From Nitrospira sp. (lineage in GTDB: Bacteria; Nitrospirota; Nitrospiria; Nitrospirales; Nitrospiraceae): a stretch of 64,000 bases of DNA. A model generated the notes under the pieces. The model worked only from the letters and a program-made list of their open reading frames with translations. It had not been told where the DNA came from and searched no databases. Below, piece after piece: positions 1 through 10,923 of this stretch. The translations under genes were made by a program, and so were the position numbers. Numbering within the stretch: the stretch's first letter is position 1; each line of letters begins with the position of its first letter. The stretch spans positions 593,105 through 657,104 of the forward strand of contig SWDM01000016.1 in NCBI GenBank assembly GCA_005116835.1, given 5' to 3'.

Positions 1-441
1 GTACTAACTTTACTAAAAATAGTACAAAGTAGTAGTTCGCGTGTAAAGCTCTTACGTATCAATATGTTGTGCGGGCCACTGAGAACCACTGAAAGAGATG
101 GATTAGTAAGAGACGGACTTCGGCAACTTAGCGTAGAGGTAGCTTCATGTTTTATTGGCGATACCCTGAGCGAACTCTAGTCGGCTGCTGATAATTTCGA
201 CCCTCTCACCCGCCTCTTTTGGTTCTCTCGCACATTCGCCTTCGACATACTCTTGGGTCTCCCTTTGAGCGCATTGAGTCGTCGATTTATCAGTCGAGCC
301 TCTGGGGGTTCGCCGAAGAGCTCGCGCCCTCGCCAGCAAAACATTCGAGTCGACAGGTATACTGTGCGTCAGTACTTCAACAATGGTGAGACCGTTTCAT
401 CGTGAGGCCTCTGCGAGCAAGGAAGAAGGAACTTTAGGCCC
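1..441. other. intergenic stretch at window edge, no gene recognised
   Basis: I see no convincing coding sequence; the one short minus-strand reading frame here is arginine-rich and looks like chance. The first 40 bases are A+T rich and hold an inverted repeat, GTACTA at 1-6 with TAGTAC at 20-25. Inside it is a tighter pair, TACTA (11-15) and TAGTA (20-24), with a 4-base spacer. This resembles an operator half-cut by the window edge. The word GTACTAACT at 1-9 recurs in the promoter at 16256-16283. Confidence 0.5.
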
Positions 442-1479
442 TCAGTCCGCCATTTGGCCTTCCTGGAACAGCTGATTCAAAATGGCGTTTTTCTTTTCTG
501 GATCTTTGTAGTACTTTAGCGCCTTCGTAAAATTGTCCAGGGCGCTCTCTCGCTTTCCTTTTTGGGAATAGTATTCGGCGATGCCGTGGTAAGCCCGAGG
601 GTCTTGATCGTTGGACTTGAGGGCGCGATTGAAAGATTCGTAGGCGGTCTGCAGATGCTGCTTGGCCAGCTCTAACCAGCCGATCGCGGAATGAGCAGGA
701 CCAAAGTTCGGATCGGCAATGAGGGCCGCGTCATATTCTTTTTGCGCCAGGTCCAGACGGCCCCTCATGTCGTAGAAATCTCCCAGCGCGAAGTGCACGG
801 CTGCGTCCTTGGGGTTCAAGCGCAACGATTCCTTGTAGGACTGCAGGGCCGGCTCGAACTTCCCCTGCTCGGCGAGCGCGCAGGCGAGGTTGGCGTGTAT
901 GGTCGCATCCTGTGGCTTCAGCTTGATGATCTCCCGATATTGCGGGATCGCCATCTCCAGCCGGCCCTGCTCTTGATAGGCCACACCTAGATTGGTCCGT
1001 GCCGGCACATGGGAGGGATCGAGTCGGACGGCTTCGCGATATTCCTTGATGGCCATTTCCAGGTGGTTGGCCCGCTCATGAATCTGGGCAAGAAAATAAT
1101 GGGGGTGGGCTGATTGTGGCGCGAATCTGATCGACTCCTTGTAGGCGGTGATCGACTGTTCGGACTGGCCTGACTGGGCCAGAAATAGGCCCAGTATCAG
1201 ATGGGCGTTGGCCTGCTCAGGCTGTCGCGCGAGGAATCCCTCGATCCATTCTTTGATTTGGGCAATGTCATCGGATTCTTCTAAACACTTCGGGTGAGTG
1301 TTATAGGCTTCTGCGAACTCGCCGCGAAGCAGGTAGATGACGTTCAGGGCGAAATGGGGCCGGGGATCCAGGTCTGTGCCGGGGGCAGGATGGCGAGCCC
1401 AAGCCAGAGCGACCTGCTGAGCTTGGTCCCATTGGCCTTCCAACAGCCTTGCTTCACATTGGGCTTGATAATCGGTCAT
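442..1479 (-). CDS. TPR-repeat protein
   Basis: A 345-residue protein made largely of tandem 34-residue tetratricopeptide repeats, with recurring patterns such as AHLILGLFLAQSGQSEQSI and ARTNLGVAYQEQGRLEMAI. TPR solenoids are protein-protein interaction scaffolds; no enzymatic domain, signal peptide or membrane segment is visible, so it is probably cytoplasmic. I chose the ATG at 1479 (MTDYQAQ) because an upstream in-frame start would run into the 3' end of thyX, which ends only 14 bases away. It is probably cotranscribed with thyX. The partner is unknown. Confidence 0.85.
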   Translation of the reverse strand: MTDYQAQCEARLLEGQWDQAQQVALAWARHPAPGTDLDPRPHFALNVIYLLRGEFAEAYNTHPKCLEESDDIAQIKEWIEGFLARQPEQANAHLILGLFLAQSGQSEQSITAYKESIRFAPQSAHPHYFLAQIHERANHLEMAIKEYREAVRLDPSHVPARTNLGVAYQEQGRLEMAIPQYREIIKLKPQDATIHANLACALAEQGKFEPALQSYKESLRLNPKDAAVHFALGDFYDMRGRLDLAQKEYDAALIADPNFGPAHSAIGWLELAKQHLQTAYESFNRALKSNDQDPRAYHGIAEYYSQKGKRESALDNFTKALKYYKDPEKKNAILNQLFQEGQMAD

Positions 1480-1493
1480 CGGGGCCGGCCTAA

Positions 1494-2981
1494 TTATCTG
1501 GTAAGGGTATCTTCGATGTCCGGCGAGGTGGCCTGAATACGATCTCCCAGCGAAGGATAACGCGCCGCAAGCTTTTGTTTCATCAGCCAGGCGATGGTCC
1601 TGTACGACCAATGGCCTTTCACACCGGAGCGGAGCTTGGCGATGTATTCGGCCTCGGCATAGTCCATCTTAAAGAGACACCGCACCTTGAATCCGAACGG
1701 CGTCGCGTAGAGAGACGCTTCTGCGCTCGTTTTCTTCAGCTGTTCGATGTCCATCCGAACCGCGTCCATCGCCTGCCGGTATTCCTGATCCAACCCTGCT
1801 TGCACAAGCGGCGGCGGGACTTCGTAGCCATGCAGCGTCGTAAAATTCTGCTGAATCTGCTGGCAGCGCCGGTGCCGATGCATGTCGCGCCAGCCTCCGA
1901 TATCCATCAGTACGTCGAAGATGAAGGCATAGCCGCTGCGGAACTCTTTGATGAGTTCGTCGTGGGGCCCTCGCGCGCTTGTCGCTACATCGATCGCCTC
2001 CTGTTTCTGCTTTTCCGTCCAAGTGCGGACGACCGCGAGGAGGTTCCGATAGGGCGCGTGAGCGACACGGTACAGCAAGGTGGTCACGATTTCGTCCAAT
2101 GGATCGTGATGTTCCAGAAGGTCCACCATCTCCGGCTCGCCCCAGGACGCCGGTTGATCTAACCCAGCTCCCCTGAGCGCGTCCTTCGCATATTTGGCAA
2201 GGTCTTGGTAGACCGAGGCCTGATATTCGTTCGGCTTGGCATGGCGAGCGAGCGTCGGCGCGAGAGGCTCTTGTAATCCCATTGACTGCCCGCTCAGCTC
2301 GCCCCAGAGATTGACGGGTGAGCGCTGGCAAGCGTCTTTGAGTTCGTCTCCGATCGATCGCAACTCCGGTAATTGCGATGAGAGCAATCTGGTGATTTGC
2401 TTCTCCAAGGTCCTAATACTGACGACCTGCCCGACGTTCGTCTTGGCTGCCAAAGGCAGAAGGTAGCGAGTTACATCGAAGGCGCGCGCAGCGATCGTTC
2501 GTTGGTAATCCGCCGGTTTCATCGACTCAGGGCGAGGCTCGCGCTCCGATAAAAATTGGGTCAGGGGTTGGTGTAAGAGCCGATAGATCTCGGCGAGGCT
2601 CCGGAGAATGCCGTGGTAGGTGCCCTCCGTCTCGGACCCTCGAATGGAATCCGGCACATACCATCCTCCGGACGCAAAGTTCTGATAGCGGCTCGATTTT
2701 GCTTGGCCGTCCCATAAGGGCTCGTCTTCGAGTCGGATGGCCGCGAGTTCGGAAATATCCTCGAAACAGATGATGACATGGCCCAAATCGGCGATCGAGG
2801 CATGGCCATAGTCGAAATAAAACTGATCCCAGAACTTCTCCGCCGAATGGCCATGCACCCAACGGAGGCTGTCCTCGATCGAATCGGGTGAGCGGCTATA
2901 GCGGGCCAGGGCATAGGCAGATTTCTCGGGCGGCATGGGTGCCAGCGCGATAACACGGCGAGTCGGTTGATCGTGGCTCAT
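1494..2981 (-). CDS. thyX: double-domain ThyX-like flavin-dependent thymidylate synthase
   Basis: 495 residues, about twice the usual ThyX length of 210-250. ThyX makes dTMP from dUMP using FAD, NADPH and methylene-tetrahydrofolate. Two ThyX-like halves are visible. The first (about 20-230) has GHASIAD near 59-65 and SSRY near 96-99, then a stretch around 166-215 resembling the ThyX C-terminal helices, but lacks the RHR signature. The second (about 290-480) has RHR at 369-371 but no following S-x-R-Y. The active-site motifs thus seem divided between the halves. No thyA is visible in the window. Start ATG 2981; the TPR gene follows directly. Confidence 0.8.
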   Translation of the reverse strand: MSHDQPTRRVIALAPMPPEKSAYALARYSRSPDSIEDSLRWVHGHSAEKFWDQFYFDYGHASIADLGHVIICFEDISELAAIRLEDEPLWDGQAKSSRYQNFASGGWYVPDSIRGSETEGTYHGILRSLAEIYRLLHQPLTQFLSEREPRPESMKPADYQRTIAARAFDVTRYLLPLAAKTNVGQVVSIRTLEKQITRLLSSQLPELRSIGDELKDACQRSPVNLWGELSGQSMGLQEPLAPTLARHAKPNEYQASVYQDLAKYAKDALRGAGLDQPASWGEPEMVDLLEHHDPLDEIVTTLLYRVAHAPYRNLLAVVRTWTEKQKQEAIDVATSARGPHDELIKEFRSGYAFIFDVLMDIGGWRDMHRHRRCQQIQQNFTTLHGYEVPPPLVQAGLDQEYRQAMDAVRMDIEQLKKTSAEASLYATPFGFKVRCLFKMDYAEAEYIAKLRSGVKGHWSYRTIAWLMKQKLAARYPSLGDRIQATSPDIEDTLTR

Positions 2982-3205
2982 AACGATTCAGGATTTCCTA
3001 TAGGTCGCGCACTATACCGCCGCGAGAATGCCTGCGCAAGAATCTAATCCGTCAGCGGTCGCTCGTCAATCGTGAACAGACACGAGCATACCCTCGCTAT
3101 TCAACGCCACATGCCCTTTGACAACTGCAATTGACGCTTCTGGCCGCGTTGACTTGCCTGCAACCCGTCGTTATAGTCCCGAATCTTTCGCGATGGTTGC
3201 TGAAC

Positions 3206-4468
3206 ATGGACACGATCAAGGGCATTAAGGGCGTCAAAGATATACTTCCCGAGGAGACTCCCCGGTGGCGGTTCATTGAAGATGCCGCGCGACGTTGGGC
3301 GCTGGCGTATGGATATCAAGAGATTCGTATCCCGATCTTCGAACTCACTGCGCTCTTTGCCCGAAGTATCGGTTCGTCGACGGATATCGTCGAAAAGGAG
3401 ATGTATACCTTTCCTGACCGAGATGGATCCTCACTGACCTTGCGCCCGGAGGGCACGGCCGGCACGGTGCGTGCCTTCATCGAACACAATCGGGCGGCTG
3501 ATCCTGTCCCGCAAAAGTACTTCTACCTGGGCCCGATGTTTCGCCATGAACGGCCGCAGGCAGGACGTCTCAGGCAGTTTCATCAATTTGGGGTTGAGTC
3601 GTTCGGCACATCGGATCCTCGTGCGGACATCGAAGTCATCGCGCTGCTCTGGCGGCTGTTATCGGATCTGGCCCTGCCGGACTTGACGCTGGAGATCAAT
3701 AGCTTGGGCGGCGCCGGTGACCGCGCTGCCTATAAGCCTCTCTTGCGCTCGTTTCTCTCACAGCAGGAATCCCGCCTCTGCGAAAACTGCCGGCGCCGTA
3801 TGGAGACGAACCCCTTACGTGTCTTGGATTGCAAGGTGCCGGACTGCCGAACTGTGACTGAGTCGGCCCCCCGGTTGACCGACCACCTCTCTCCAGATGC
3901 CCGTACCCATTTCGACCAGGTACTTGAAGGTCTTACGGCTATCGGAGTCCCTTATCGCCTCAATCCTCGCTTAGTGCGGGGGCTGGACTATTATTGTTTG
4001 ACAAGTTTTGAGGTCACGTCGACTCATTTAGGGGCTCAAAACGCGGTGGGCGCCGGTGGGCGCTACGATGGCTTAGTGGAAACGCTTGGCGGCCCCTCTG
4101 TTCCGGCAGTGGGATTTGCCGTCGGGCTAGAGCGTATGTCGTTGATGCTCCCCCCGGAATCATTTTCTTCCACAAACGATTGTCACTTTTACGTCGCTGC
4201 CTTTGGAGAGAAAGGAACTCGCATTGGTCTGGTCCTGCTTGATGAACTCCGCAGAGCTGGACTATCGACACAATGTGACTACCGCTCCACCACACTCAAA
4301 GCTCACCTCCGGCAAGCTGATCGATTACAGTGTCGTTACGCCATTCTTCTAGGCGACGATGAAGCCAATTGTGGTTCTATTACTCTCCGCAACCTCGAAT
4401 CCAAGGCTCAAGAAAATCTTCCGCTCGCTGGGCTCCCATCTCTCCTTAAATCGCGTGTTTCCCTCTGA
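3206..4468 (+). CDS. hisS: histidyl-tRNA synthetase
   Basis: A 420-residue class II aminoacyl-tRNA synthetase that charges tRNA-His. It shows the N-terminal GIKGVKDILPEE start typical of HisRS, motif 2 (FRHERPQAGRLRQFHQ), the histidine-specific LVRGLDYY motif and motif 3 (AVGFAVGLERM), followed by the anticodon-binding alpha/beta domain. I chose ATG 3206 because HisRS proteins begin with this segment; an in-frame start at 3131 would add a non-homologous leader. It is divergent from thyX across about 220 bases and is followed by a small hairpin and the DsrE-like genes. Confidence 0.96.
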   Translation: MDTIKGIKGVKDILPEETPRWRFIEDAARRWALAYGYQEIRIPIFELTALFARSIGSSTDIVEKEMYTFPDRDGSSLTLRPEGTAGTVRAFIEHNRAADPVPQKYFYLGPMFRHERPQAGRLRQFHQFGVESFGTSDPRADIEVIALLWRLLSDLALPDLTLEINSLGGAGDRAAYKPLLRSFLSQQESRLCENCRRRMETNPLRVLDCKVPDCRTVTESAPRLTDHLSPDARTHFDQVLEGLTAIGVPYRLNPRLVRGLDYYCLTSFEVTSTHLGAQNAVGAGGRYDGLVETLGGPSVPAVGFAVGLERMSLMLPPESFSSTNDCHFYVAAFGEKGTRIGLVLLDELRRAGLSTQCDYRSTTLKAHLRQADRLQCRYAILLGDDEANCGSITLRNLESKAQENLPLAGLPSLLKSRVSL

Positions 4469-4470
4469 TA

Positions 4471-4492
4471 CAACAGCGACTTTTTGCTGTTG
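4471..4492 (+). terminator. possible hisS terminator hairpin
   Basis: CAACAGC (4471-4477) and GCTGTTG (4486-4492) form a perfect 7-bp stem with a T-rich 8-base loop, beginning two bases after the hisS stop. The run of T lies in the loop and not after the stem, so this is at best a weak intrinsic terminator. Confidence 0.4.
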
Positions 4493-4575
4493 ACTTTCTA
4501 AAATAAACCTCGTACCCTCGCAGGCTATATTTCATGTAAATGATTGATTGTATTGATATCTTTTATTATTAAACG

Positions 4576-4896
4576 ATGCCGTCTCGCAAATTAGGTCTCT
4601 TGTTATCCACAGCCCCTTCTCATCCAAGTGTTGAGACTGTGACTCAGCTTGCTCACGCTGCTTTAAGACAAGGAATTGAGGTGTATCTCTATCTCATCGA
4701 TGAAGGGGTCAAGTCAGCGGTGGATCAACGATATCGTGTGCTTATCGATGCAGGTGTAAAGATGTCTGTTTGCGCGTATGGCTGTCAGCAACATGGTGTT
4801 CCAACATCGACTGTGGATTCGAGAGTCTCCTTGTCCGGGCTGGTCGTTCTGTCTGGAATCATTGACGGTTGTGACAGGTTTCTTGCTTTTACATAA
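4576..4896 (+). CDS. DsrE/TusD-like sulfur-relay family protein
   Basis: 106 residues with the DsrE-family pattern: an N-terminal beta strand (KLGLLLSTAP), then ETVTQLAHAALRQGIEVYLYLIDEGV, and a cysteine in CAYGC near residue 70 at the usual active-site region. DsrE/TusD proteins carry persulfide sulfur between partners in the cytoplasm, for example during tRNA thiolation or dissimilatory sulfur metabolism. It is the first of three small related genes. The coding sequence is visibly richer in A+T than hisS or dnaA. A perfect DnaA-box sequence TTATCCACA lies inside it at 4603-4611. The exact sulfur substrate is unknown. Confidence 0.75.
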   Translation: MPSRKLGLLLSTAPSHPSVETVTQLAHAALRQGIEVYLYLIDEGVKSAVDQRYRVLIDAGVKMSVCAYGCQQHGVPTSTVDSRVSLSGLVVLSGIIDGCDRFLAFT

Positions 4897-4923
4897 TAAT
4901 GATCGCTCGTGGCGCCTTCTTCT

Positions 4924-5265
4924 ATGTCCAAACGGATTGCGGTGGTGATTTCTGAAGATCCCTGTAGGACGGCTCGTTCTGTTGAAGCCCTGCGTATTGC
5001 ATTGGGGCTCTGTGCCGGAGACCATGAAACGACTGTTATCCTCCTAGGACCAGCTTCCCGGCTCCTCATGGAAGATACTGAAGACATCATCGATGTCGAT
5101 ATACTCGAAAAGTATCTTCCTTCTTTTCAAGGTTTGTCTGTTCCGTTCATCGTTGAACCAGGGACATCATTGGATAGCTGGTCGGATGATTTTTCTATCA
5201 CGACAAGATCAGCAGATGAAATTAGACAGTTCGTTCGTTCAGCCGACAGAAGTCTGGTCTTTTAG
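4924..5265 (+). CDS. DsrE/TusC-like family protein
   Basis: 113 residues starting MSKRIAVVISEDP, with an alternating strand-helix pattern (EALRIALGLCAGDHETTVILLG) typical of the DsrE/F fold. The equivalent of the DsrE active-site cysteine is not obvious, as in TusC/DsrF-type subunits, which are often structural. A GTG at 4909 is an alternative start; ATG 4924 puts the first beta strand at the N-terminus as in the family. It lies 27 bases after the DsrE-like gene and 17 bases before the DsrH-like gene, so the three are probably one operon. Confidence 0.65.
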   Translation: MSKRIAVVISEDPCRTARSVEALRIALGLCAGDHETTVILLGPASRLLMEDTEDIIDVDILEKYLPSFQGLSVPFIVEPGTSLDSWSDDFSITTRSADEIRQFVRSADRSLVF

Positions 5266-5282
5266 ACACACTCCATATAGTT

Positions 5283-5525
5283 ATGACTTCTACTCTCTAT
5301 ATTCTCCGACAACAGCCTAATGTGATTTCTCCCGCTCTCTTTCAACAAGATGAAGCTGATACGGAGGTTGTTTTTATTGAACAAGCCTTTCCAATGCCCT
5401 CTTTCGGTATCAAAGGATCGATTGTCTCTGATGAAAAAGTGGCAGGAGGAGGTTCTGTTCCAACAATGACGTACGATGACCTTGTAAAGAAAATTTTTTC
5501 GTTCGACCATACTGTTGTTTTATAG
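5283..5525 (+). CDS. DsrH/TusB-like small protein
   Basis: 80 residues. The N-terminus MTSTLYILRQQP and the acidic C-terminal segment MTYDDLVKKIFSFDHTVVL resemble DsrH/TusB proteins, the smallest member of DsrEFH/TusBCD heterohexamers. The usual conserved cysteine of DsrH is not seen, so sulfur transfer by this subunit is uncertain. Gene order (DsrE-like, TusC-like, DsrH-like) supports the call more than sequence does. Low G+C like its two upstream neighbours. It is followed by the putative origin region. Confidence 0.55.
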   Translation: MTSTLYILRQQPNVISPALFQQDEADTEVVFIEQAFPMPSFGIKGSIVSDEKVAGGGSVPTMTYDDLVKKIFSFDHTVVL

Positions 5526-5860
5526 AGGTATAACCAGCTCTTCTCTTAATATTATGGTCTATTAAAGAGAATTAGTCGTAGGAGTAGGGATAGTAGTAGG
5601 CACAGTGGATACTGTGGATTAAGACCAACGAATTGAATTGAATGGTTTATTTATACTGTGTCTTTGTGAAGAGGGCTGGGGGTTGACTCTGGGTAACCAC
5701 TGCATGCAGAGTCAATAGCCTGTGGAAACCAATACAACGGCCATCTGACTATTCGGTTAGTCGCCGGAAGATGATTCTGTTAGATGAAGAAAAACCACAT
5801 GAAAAACCAGGTTATCAACAGGTGTGTATAACTCTGTGAATAGACAATGATACGTAGACT
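5526..5860 (+). other. putative replication origin region upstream of dnaA
   Basis: A 335-base gap without genes, just upstream of dnaA. DnaA-box-like 9-mers are TTATCAACA at 5812-5820, and on the other strand GTTTCCACA (5721-5729) and TAATCCACA (5613-5621), each one or two mismatches from TTATCCACA. An A+T-rich segment at about 5627-5656 could serve as the unwinding element. A 9-bp inverted repeat is described separately. Position next to dnaA and clustered boxes are the basis; origin activity is inferred. Confidence 0.6.
5683..5715. repeat. inverted repeat inside the putative oriC
   Basis: TTGACTCTG (5683-5691) and CAGAGTCAA (5707-5715) are a perfect 9-bp inverted repeat around a 15-base centre. 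The centre overlaps an 8-bp palindrome, TGCATGCA, at 5701-5708. It could be a cruciform, a binding site for an initiation regulator, or an operator of dnaA. Confidence 0.6.
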
Positions 5861-7207
5861 ATGACAACGTTAAGCGTATGGCAGGATACCTTGGCTTATA
5901 TCCAAGGGAAGGTGCCCAAACAGGTCTATGAAACGTGGTTTGTTCCGATTCACCTTGAACGGATTGAGGAATCTACCGCTCAGGTCGGCGTCCCGAGCAA
6001 GTTCTTTGGCGACTGGCTACGCCAACACTATGGATCTCTCCTCACCGAGGCTGTCTCCGCCGCGCGAGGTGGAGAAGAGACCGAAATCGTGTTCGTCATT
6101 CCCCATAAGCAGGATTTGAAAGAGCAGGAGGAGAGCGGGCCTTCCGTTGGCACTGGTCGCGCCAACACCGGGGCGCGAGCGAAACGAGGAATCCAGCTCA
6201 ACCCAAGGTATACATTCAAAAGTTTCGTCGTCGGCGCAGGAAACCAGTTTGCCCATGCCGCCTGCATGGCGGTCGCCGAGCAGCCGGCGAAGGCCTATAA
6301 CCCCCTCTTTATCTATGGGGAAACAGGACTGGGAAAGACGCACCTCTTGAATGCCATAGGAAATTATGTGGCGGAGCGAACCGACCTCCGAATTGCCTAT
6401 TTGACGACAGAGCAGTTTACAAATGAGGTGATCAACTCCATTCGCTACGACAAAATGATGGATCTGCGGAAGCGGTATCGTCATATCGATATGTTGATGA
6501 TCGACGACATTCAATTTTTGGCGGGGAAGGAACGGACGCAGGAGGAATTCTTCCACACGTTCAATGCGCTCTATGAAGCGCACAAACAGCTCGTTCTCTC
6601 GAGCGACCGCTTTCCGAAGGATATGCCGGATATAGAGGAACGGCTGCGGTCACGGTTTGAATGGGGACTGATCGCAGATCTCCAGCCGCCGGACGTGGAA
6701 ACCAGGATCGCCATCTTGCGGAAAAAGTCCGAGGACGAGGGTGTCACGTTGCCGGTCGATGTGATCCAGTTCCTCGCCACGACGATGAAAAGCAATATAC
6801 GAGAACTTGAAGGATCGCTGGTGCGGCTCGGCGCCTATGCCTCGCTGACCGGACAAACGATCACACTGGAGATGGCCAAGAGCGTGCTCCGGGATTTGAT
6901 CGGCTCGAAGAAAAAGATCGTGTCGATGGATGACATTCAGGAAACAGTGGGCGCGCGATTCCATGTCAAGATCGCCGATTTGAAATCCCGTCGCCGGAGT
7001 AAGATGCTCGTGCATCCGAGACAGATCGCCATGTATCTCTGCCGGGAATTGACGGACTCATCCTATCCGGAGATCGGGCGGCAGTTTGGAGGCAAAGACC
7101 ACACGACGATCATCCATGCCTGCAAGCAGGTCATCAAAGCGAAGGATAACGACAGTGCCTTGAGTGCCACATTGGACAGCTTACGGGAGCAGATCCTGCG
7201 AGCGTGA
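5861..7207 (+). CDS. dnaA: chromosomal replication initiator DnaA
   Basis: 448 residues with all four DnaA domains. There is an N-terminal helicase-loading domain (WQDTLAYIQGKVPKQVYETW), a variable linker around 85-110, and an AAA+ ATPase with Walker A GETGLGKT and Walker B MLMIDDIQFL. The C-terminal DNA-binding domain has the DnaA signature SRRRSKMLVHPRQIAMYLCR and GGKDHTTIIHA. It opens the origin by binding DnaA boxes in its ATP form. Start ATG 5861 fits the family N-terminus. dnaN starts 25 bases downstream. Confidence 0.98.
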   Translation: MTTLSVWQDTLAYIQGKVPKQVYETWFVPIHLERIEESTAQVGVPSKFFGDWLRQHYGSLLTEAVSAARGGEETEIVFVIPHKQDLKEQEESGPSVGTGRANTGARAKRGIQLNPRYTFKSFVVGAGNQFAHAACMAVAEQPAKAYNPLFIYGETGLGKTHLLNAIGNYVAERTDLRIAYLTTEQFTNEVINSIRYDKMMDLRKRYRHIDMLMIDDIQFLAGKERTQEEFFHTFNALYEAHKQLVLSSDRFPKDMPDIEERLRSRFEWGLIADLQPPDVETRIAILRKKSEDEGVTLPVDVIQFLATTMKSNIRELEGSLVRLGAYASLTGQTITLEMAKSVLRDLIGSKKKIVSMDDIQETVGARFHVKIADLKSRRRSKMLVHPRQIAMYLCRELTDSSYPEIGRQFGGKDHTTIIHACKQVIKAKDNDSALSATLDSLREQILRA

Positions 7208-7232
7208 GGGGCTGCGCCAAGGGGAAGAGACT

Positions 7233-8360
7233 ATGAAACTGCGAATGGGACGAGTTGAACTCTTGACGGGCCTTCAGCGGGTCCAGGGTGTCGTCGAGAA
7301 GCGCAATACGATGCCGATCCTCTCGAACATCTTGATCGAGGCCAAACAGGATGGGGTAGAAATTGTCGCGACCGACCTTGAAATCGGCATGCGGGGGCAC
7401 TACAAGGCAACCGTGGAGAAGCCGGGAGGAGTCACGGTTTCGGCTCGGAAACTCTACGAGATCATCAAGGAACTGGCCGTCAGCGACATCGACATCATCT
7501 CCGGTGAGAATAATTGGACGACCATTCACGCGGGCAAGAGCCAATTCAAAATCGTCGGGCTCCCCAGCACCGACTATCCTGCGCTGCCGACGATCGAACG
7601 GGAAGGGCTCATTCCCCTGGCCGGGGCCGGTCTCCTCGAACTGATTCGGAAGACCCTCTTCGCAGCCGGAGACAATGACGCCCGCTATATCCTCAACGGT
7701 CTGTTGGTGACCCTCATCACGTCGGAGAAGAAAACGATCTTGCGTCTGGTGGGAACCGATGGACATCGGTTGGCGGTTGCCGAGCAGGAAGTCGGAAATG
7801 TCGGCGCGAAAGGCGCCCCACAGGAAATCAAAGCCATCATTCCAAAGAAAGCGGCGCACGAAATGCAGCGACTGCTGGAAGAAGGCGGTGAGGGCGAGCC
7901 CTTGATCGGGTTCACCAAGAATCTCATGATTTTCAGGAAGAGCGGGTTGCTGTTGACTTCGCGGCTGATGGAAGGAAACTACCCGAACTATCAACAGGTG
8001 ATTCCGAAAGAGAGCGGCGCAAAAATCGGAGTCAATCGCAACGAGCTTGAAAGCGCGCTTCGTCGTGTTTCAGTTCTGTCCCGTGACAAGGCGAGCGCGG
8101 TGAAGGTATCGTTCGTTTCCGGGCAGATGACGCTGTTCTCTAGCAATCCTGATTTTGGGGAAGCGACTGAAGAGCTTGCGGCGCAGTACGAGGGGCAGGC
8201 TCTGAATACAGGATTCAACGCCCGCTATTTGCTGGATGTGCTCGGGGTAATGGATGGAGAGACGATCACTCTGCAAATGGATAATCCACTGAGCCCCTGT
8301 TTGATCCAGGAGTCGGATAGTCCCGGGTTCAAGTGCGTGGTCATGCCCATTAAAATCTAG
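7233..8360 (+). CDS. dnaN: DNA polymerase III beta sliding clamp
   Basis: 375 residues, close to the usual clamp length of about 366-380. Three repeated clamp folds are visible, beginning MKLRMGRVELLTGLQRVQGV and ending VVMPIKI, the usual clamp C-terminus. The ring tethers polymerase and other partners to DNA. I chose ATG 7233, preceded by the purine-rich GGGGAAGAGA, because an in-frame start at 7164 would overlap dnaA and add a non-family leader. It lies between dnaA and gyrB in the classic replication cluster. Confidence 0.97.
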   Translation: MKLRMGRVELLTGLQRVQGVVEKRNTMPILSNILIEAKQDGVEIVATDLEIGMRGHYKATVEKPGGVTVSARKLYEIIKELAVSDIDIISGENNWTTIHAGKSQFKIVGLPSTDYPALPTIEREGLIPLAGAGLLELIRKTLFAAGDNDARYILNGLLVTLITSEKKTILRLVGTDGHRLAVAEQEVGNVGAKGAPQEIKAIIPKKAAHEMQRLLEEGGEGEPLIGFTKNLMIFRKSGLLLTSRLMEGNYPNYQQVIPKESGAKIGVNRNELESALRRVSVLSRDKASAVKVSFVSGQMTLFSSNPDFGEATEELAAQYEGQALNTGFNARYLLDVLGVMDGETITLQMDNPLSPCLIQESDSPGFKCVVMPIKI

Positions 8361-8370
8361 CTGGGTCCGG

Positions 8371-8430
8371 CAATCAGCGGTCAGCCGTCAGGTAGGTCGC
8401 TGAAGGCTGAAAGCAGAGAGCTGATGGCTG
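8371..8430. repeat. dispersed repeat A (CTGAYAGCTGA-type words) before gyrB
   Basis: The gap between dnaN and gyrB contains iterated, slightly varied words such as CAGCGGTCAGCCGTCAG and GCTGAAGGCTGAAAGC that can fold back on each other. The same words recur either side of the small gene between gyrB and gyrA. Confidence 0.55.
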
Positions 8431-8433
8431 TAA

Positions 8434-10920
<2,487 letters not shown>

Positions 10921-10923
10921 CAG

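Noticed and set aside
4603-4611. A second origin inside the DsrE-like gene based on its TTATCCACA.
   Set aside because: A single 9-mer in coding sequence is not enough; the gap before dnaA has several boxes and an A+T-rich segment.
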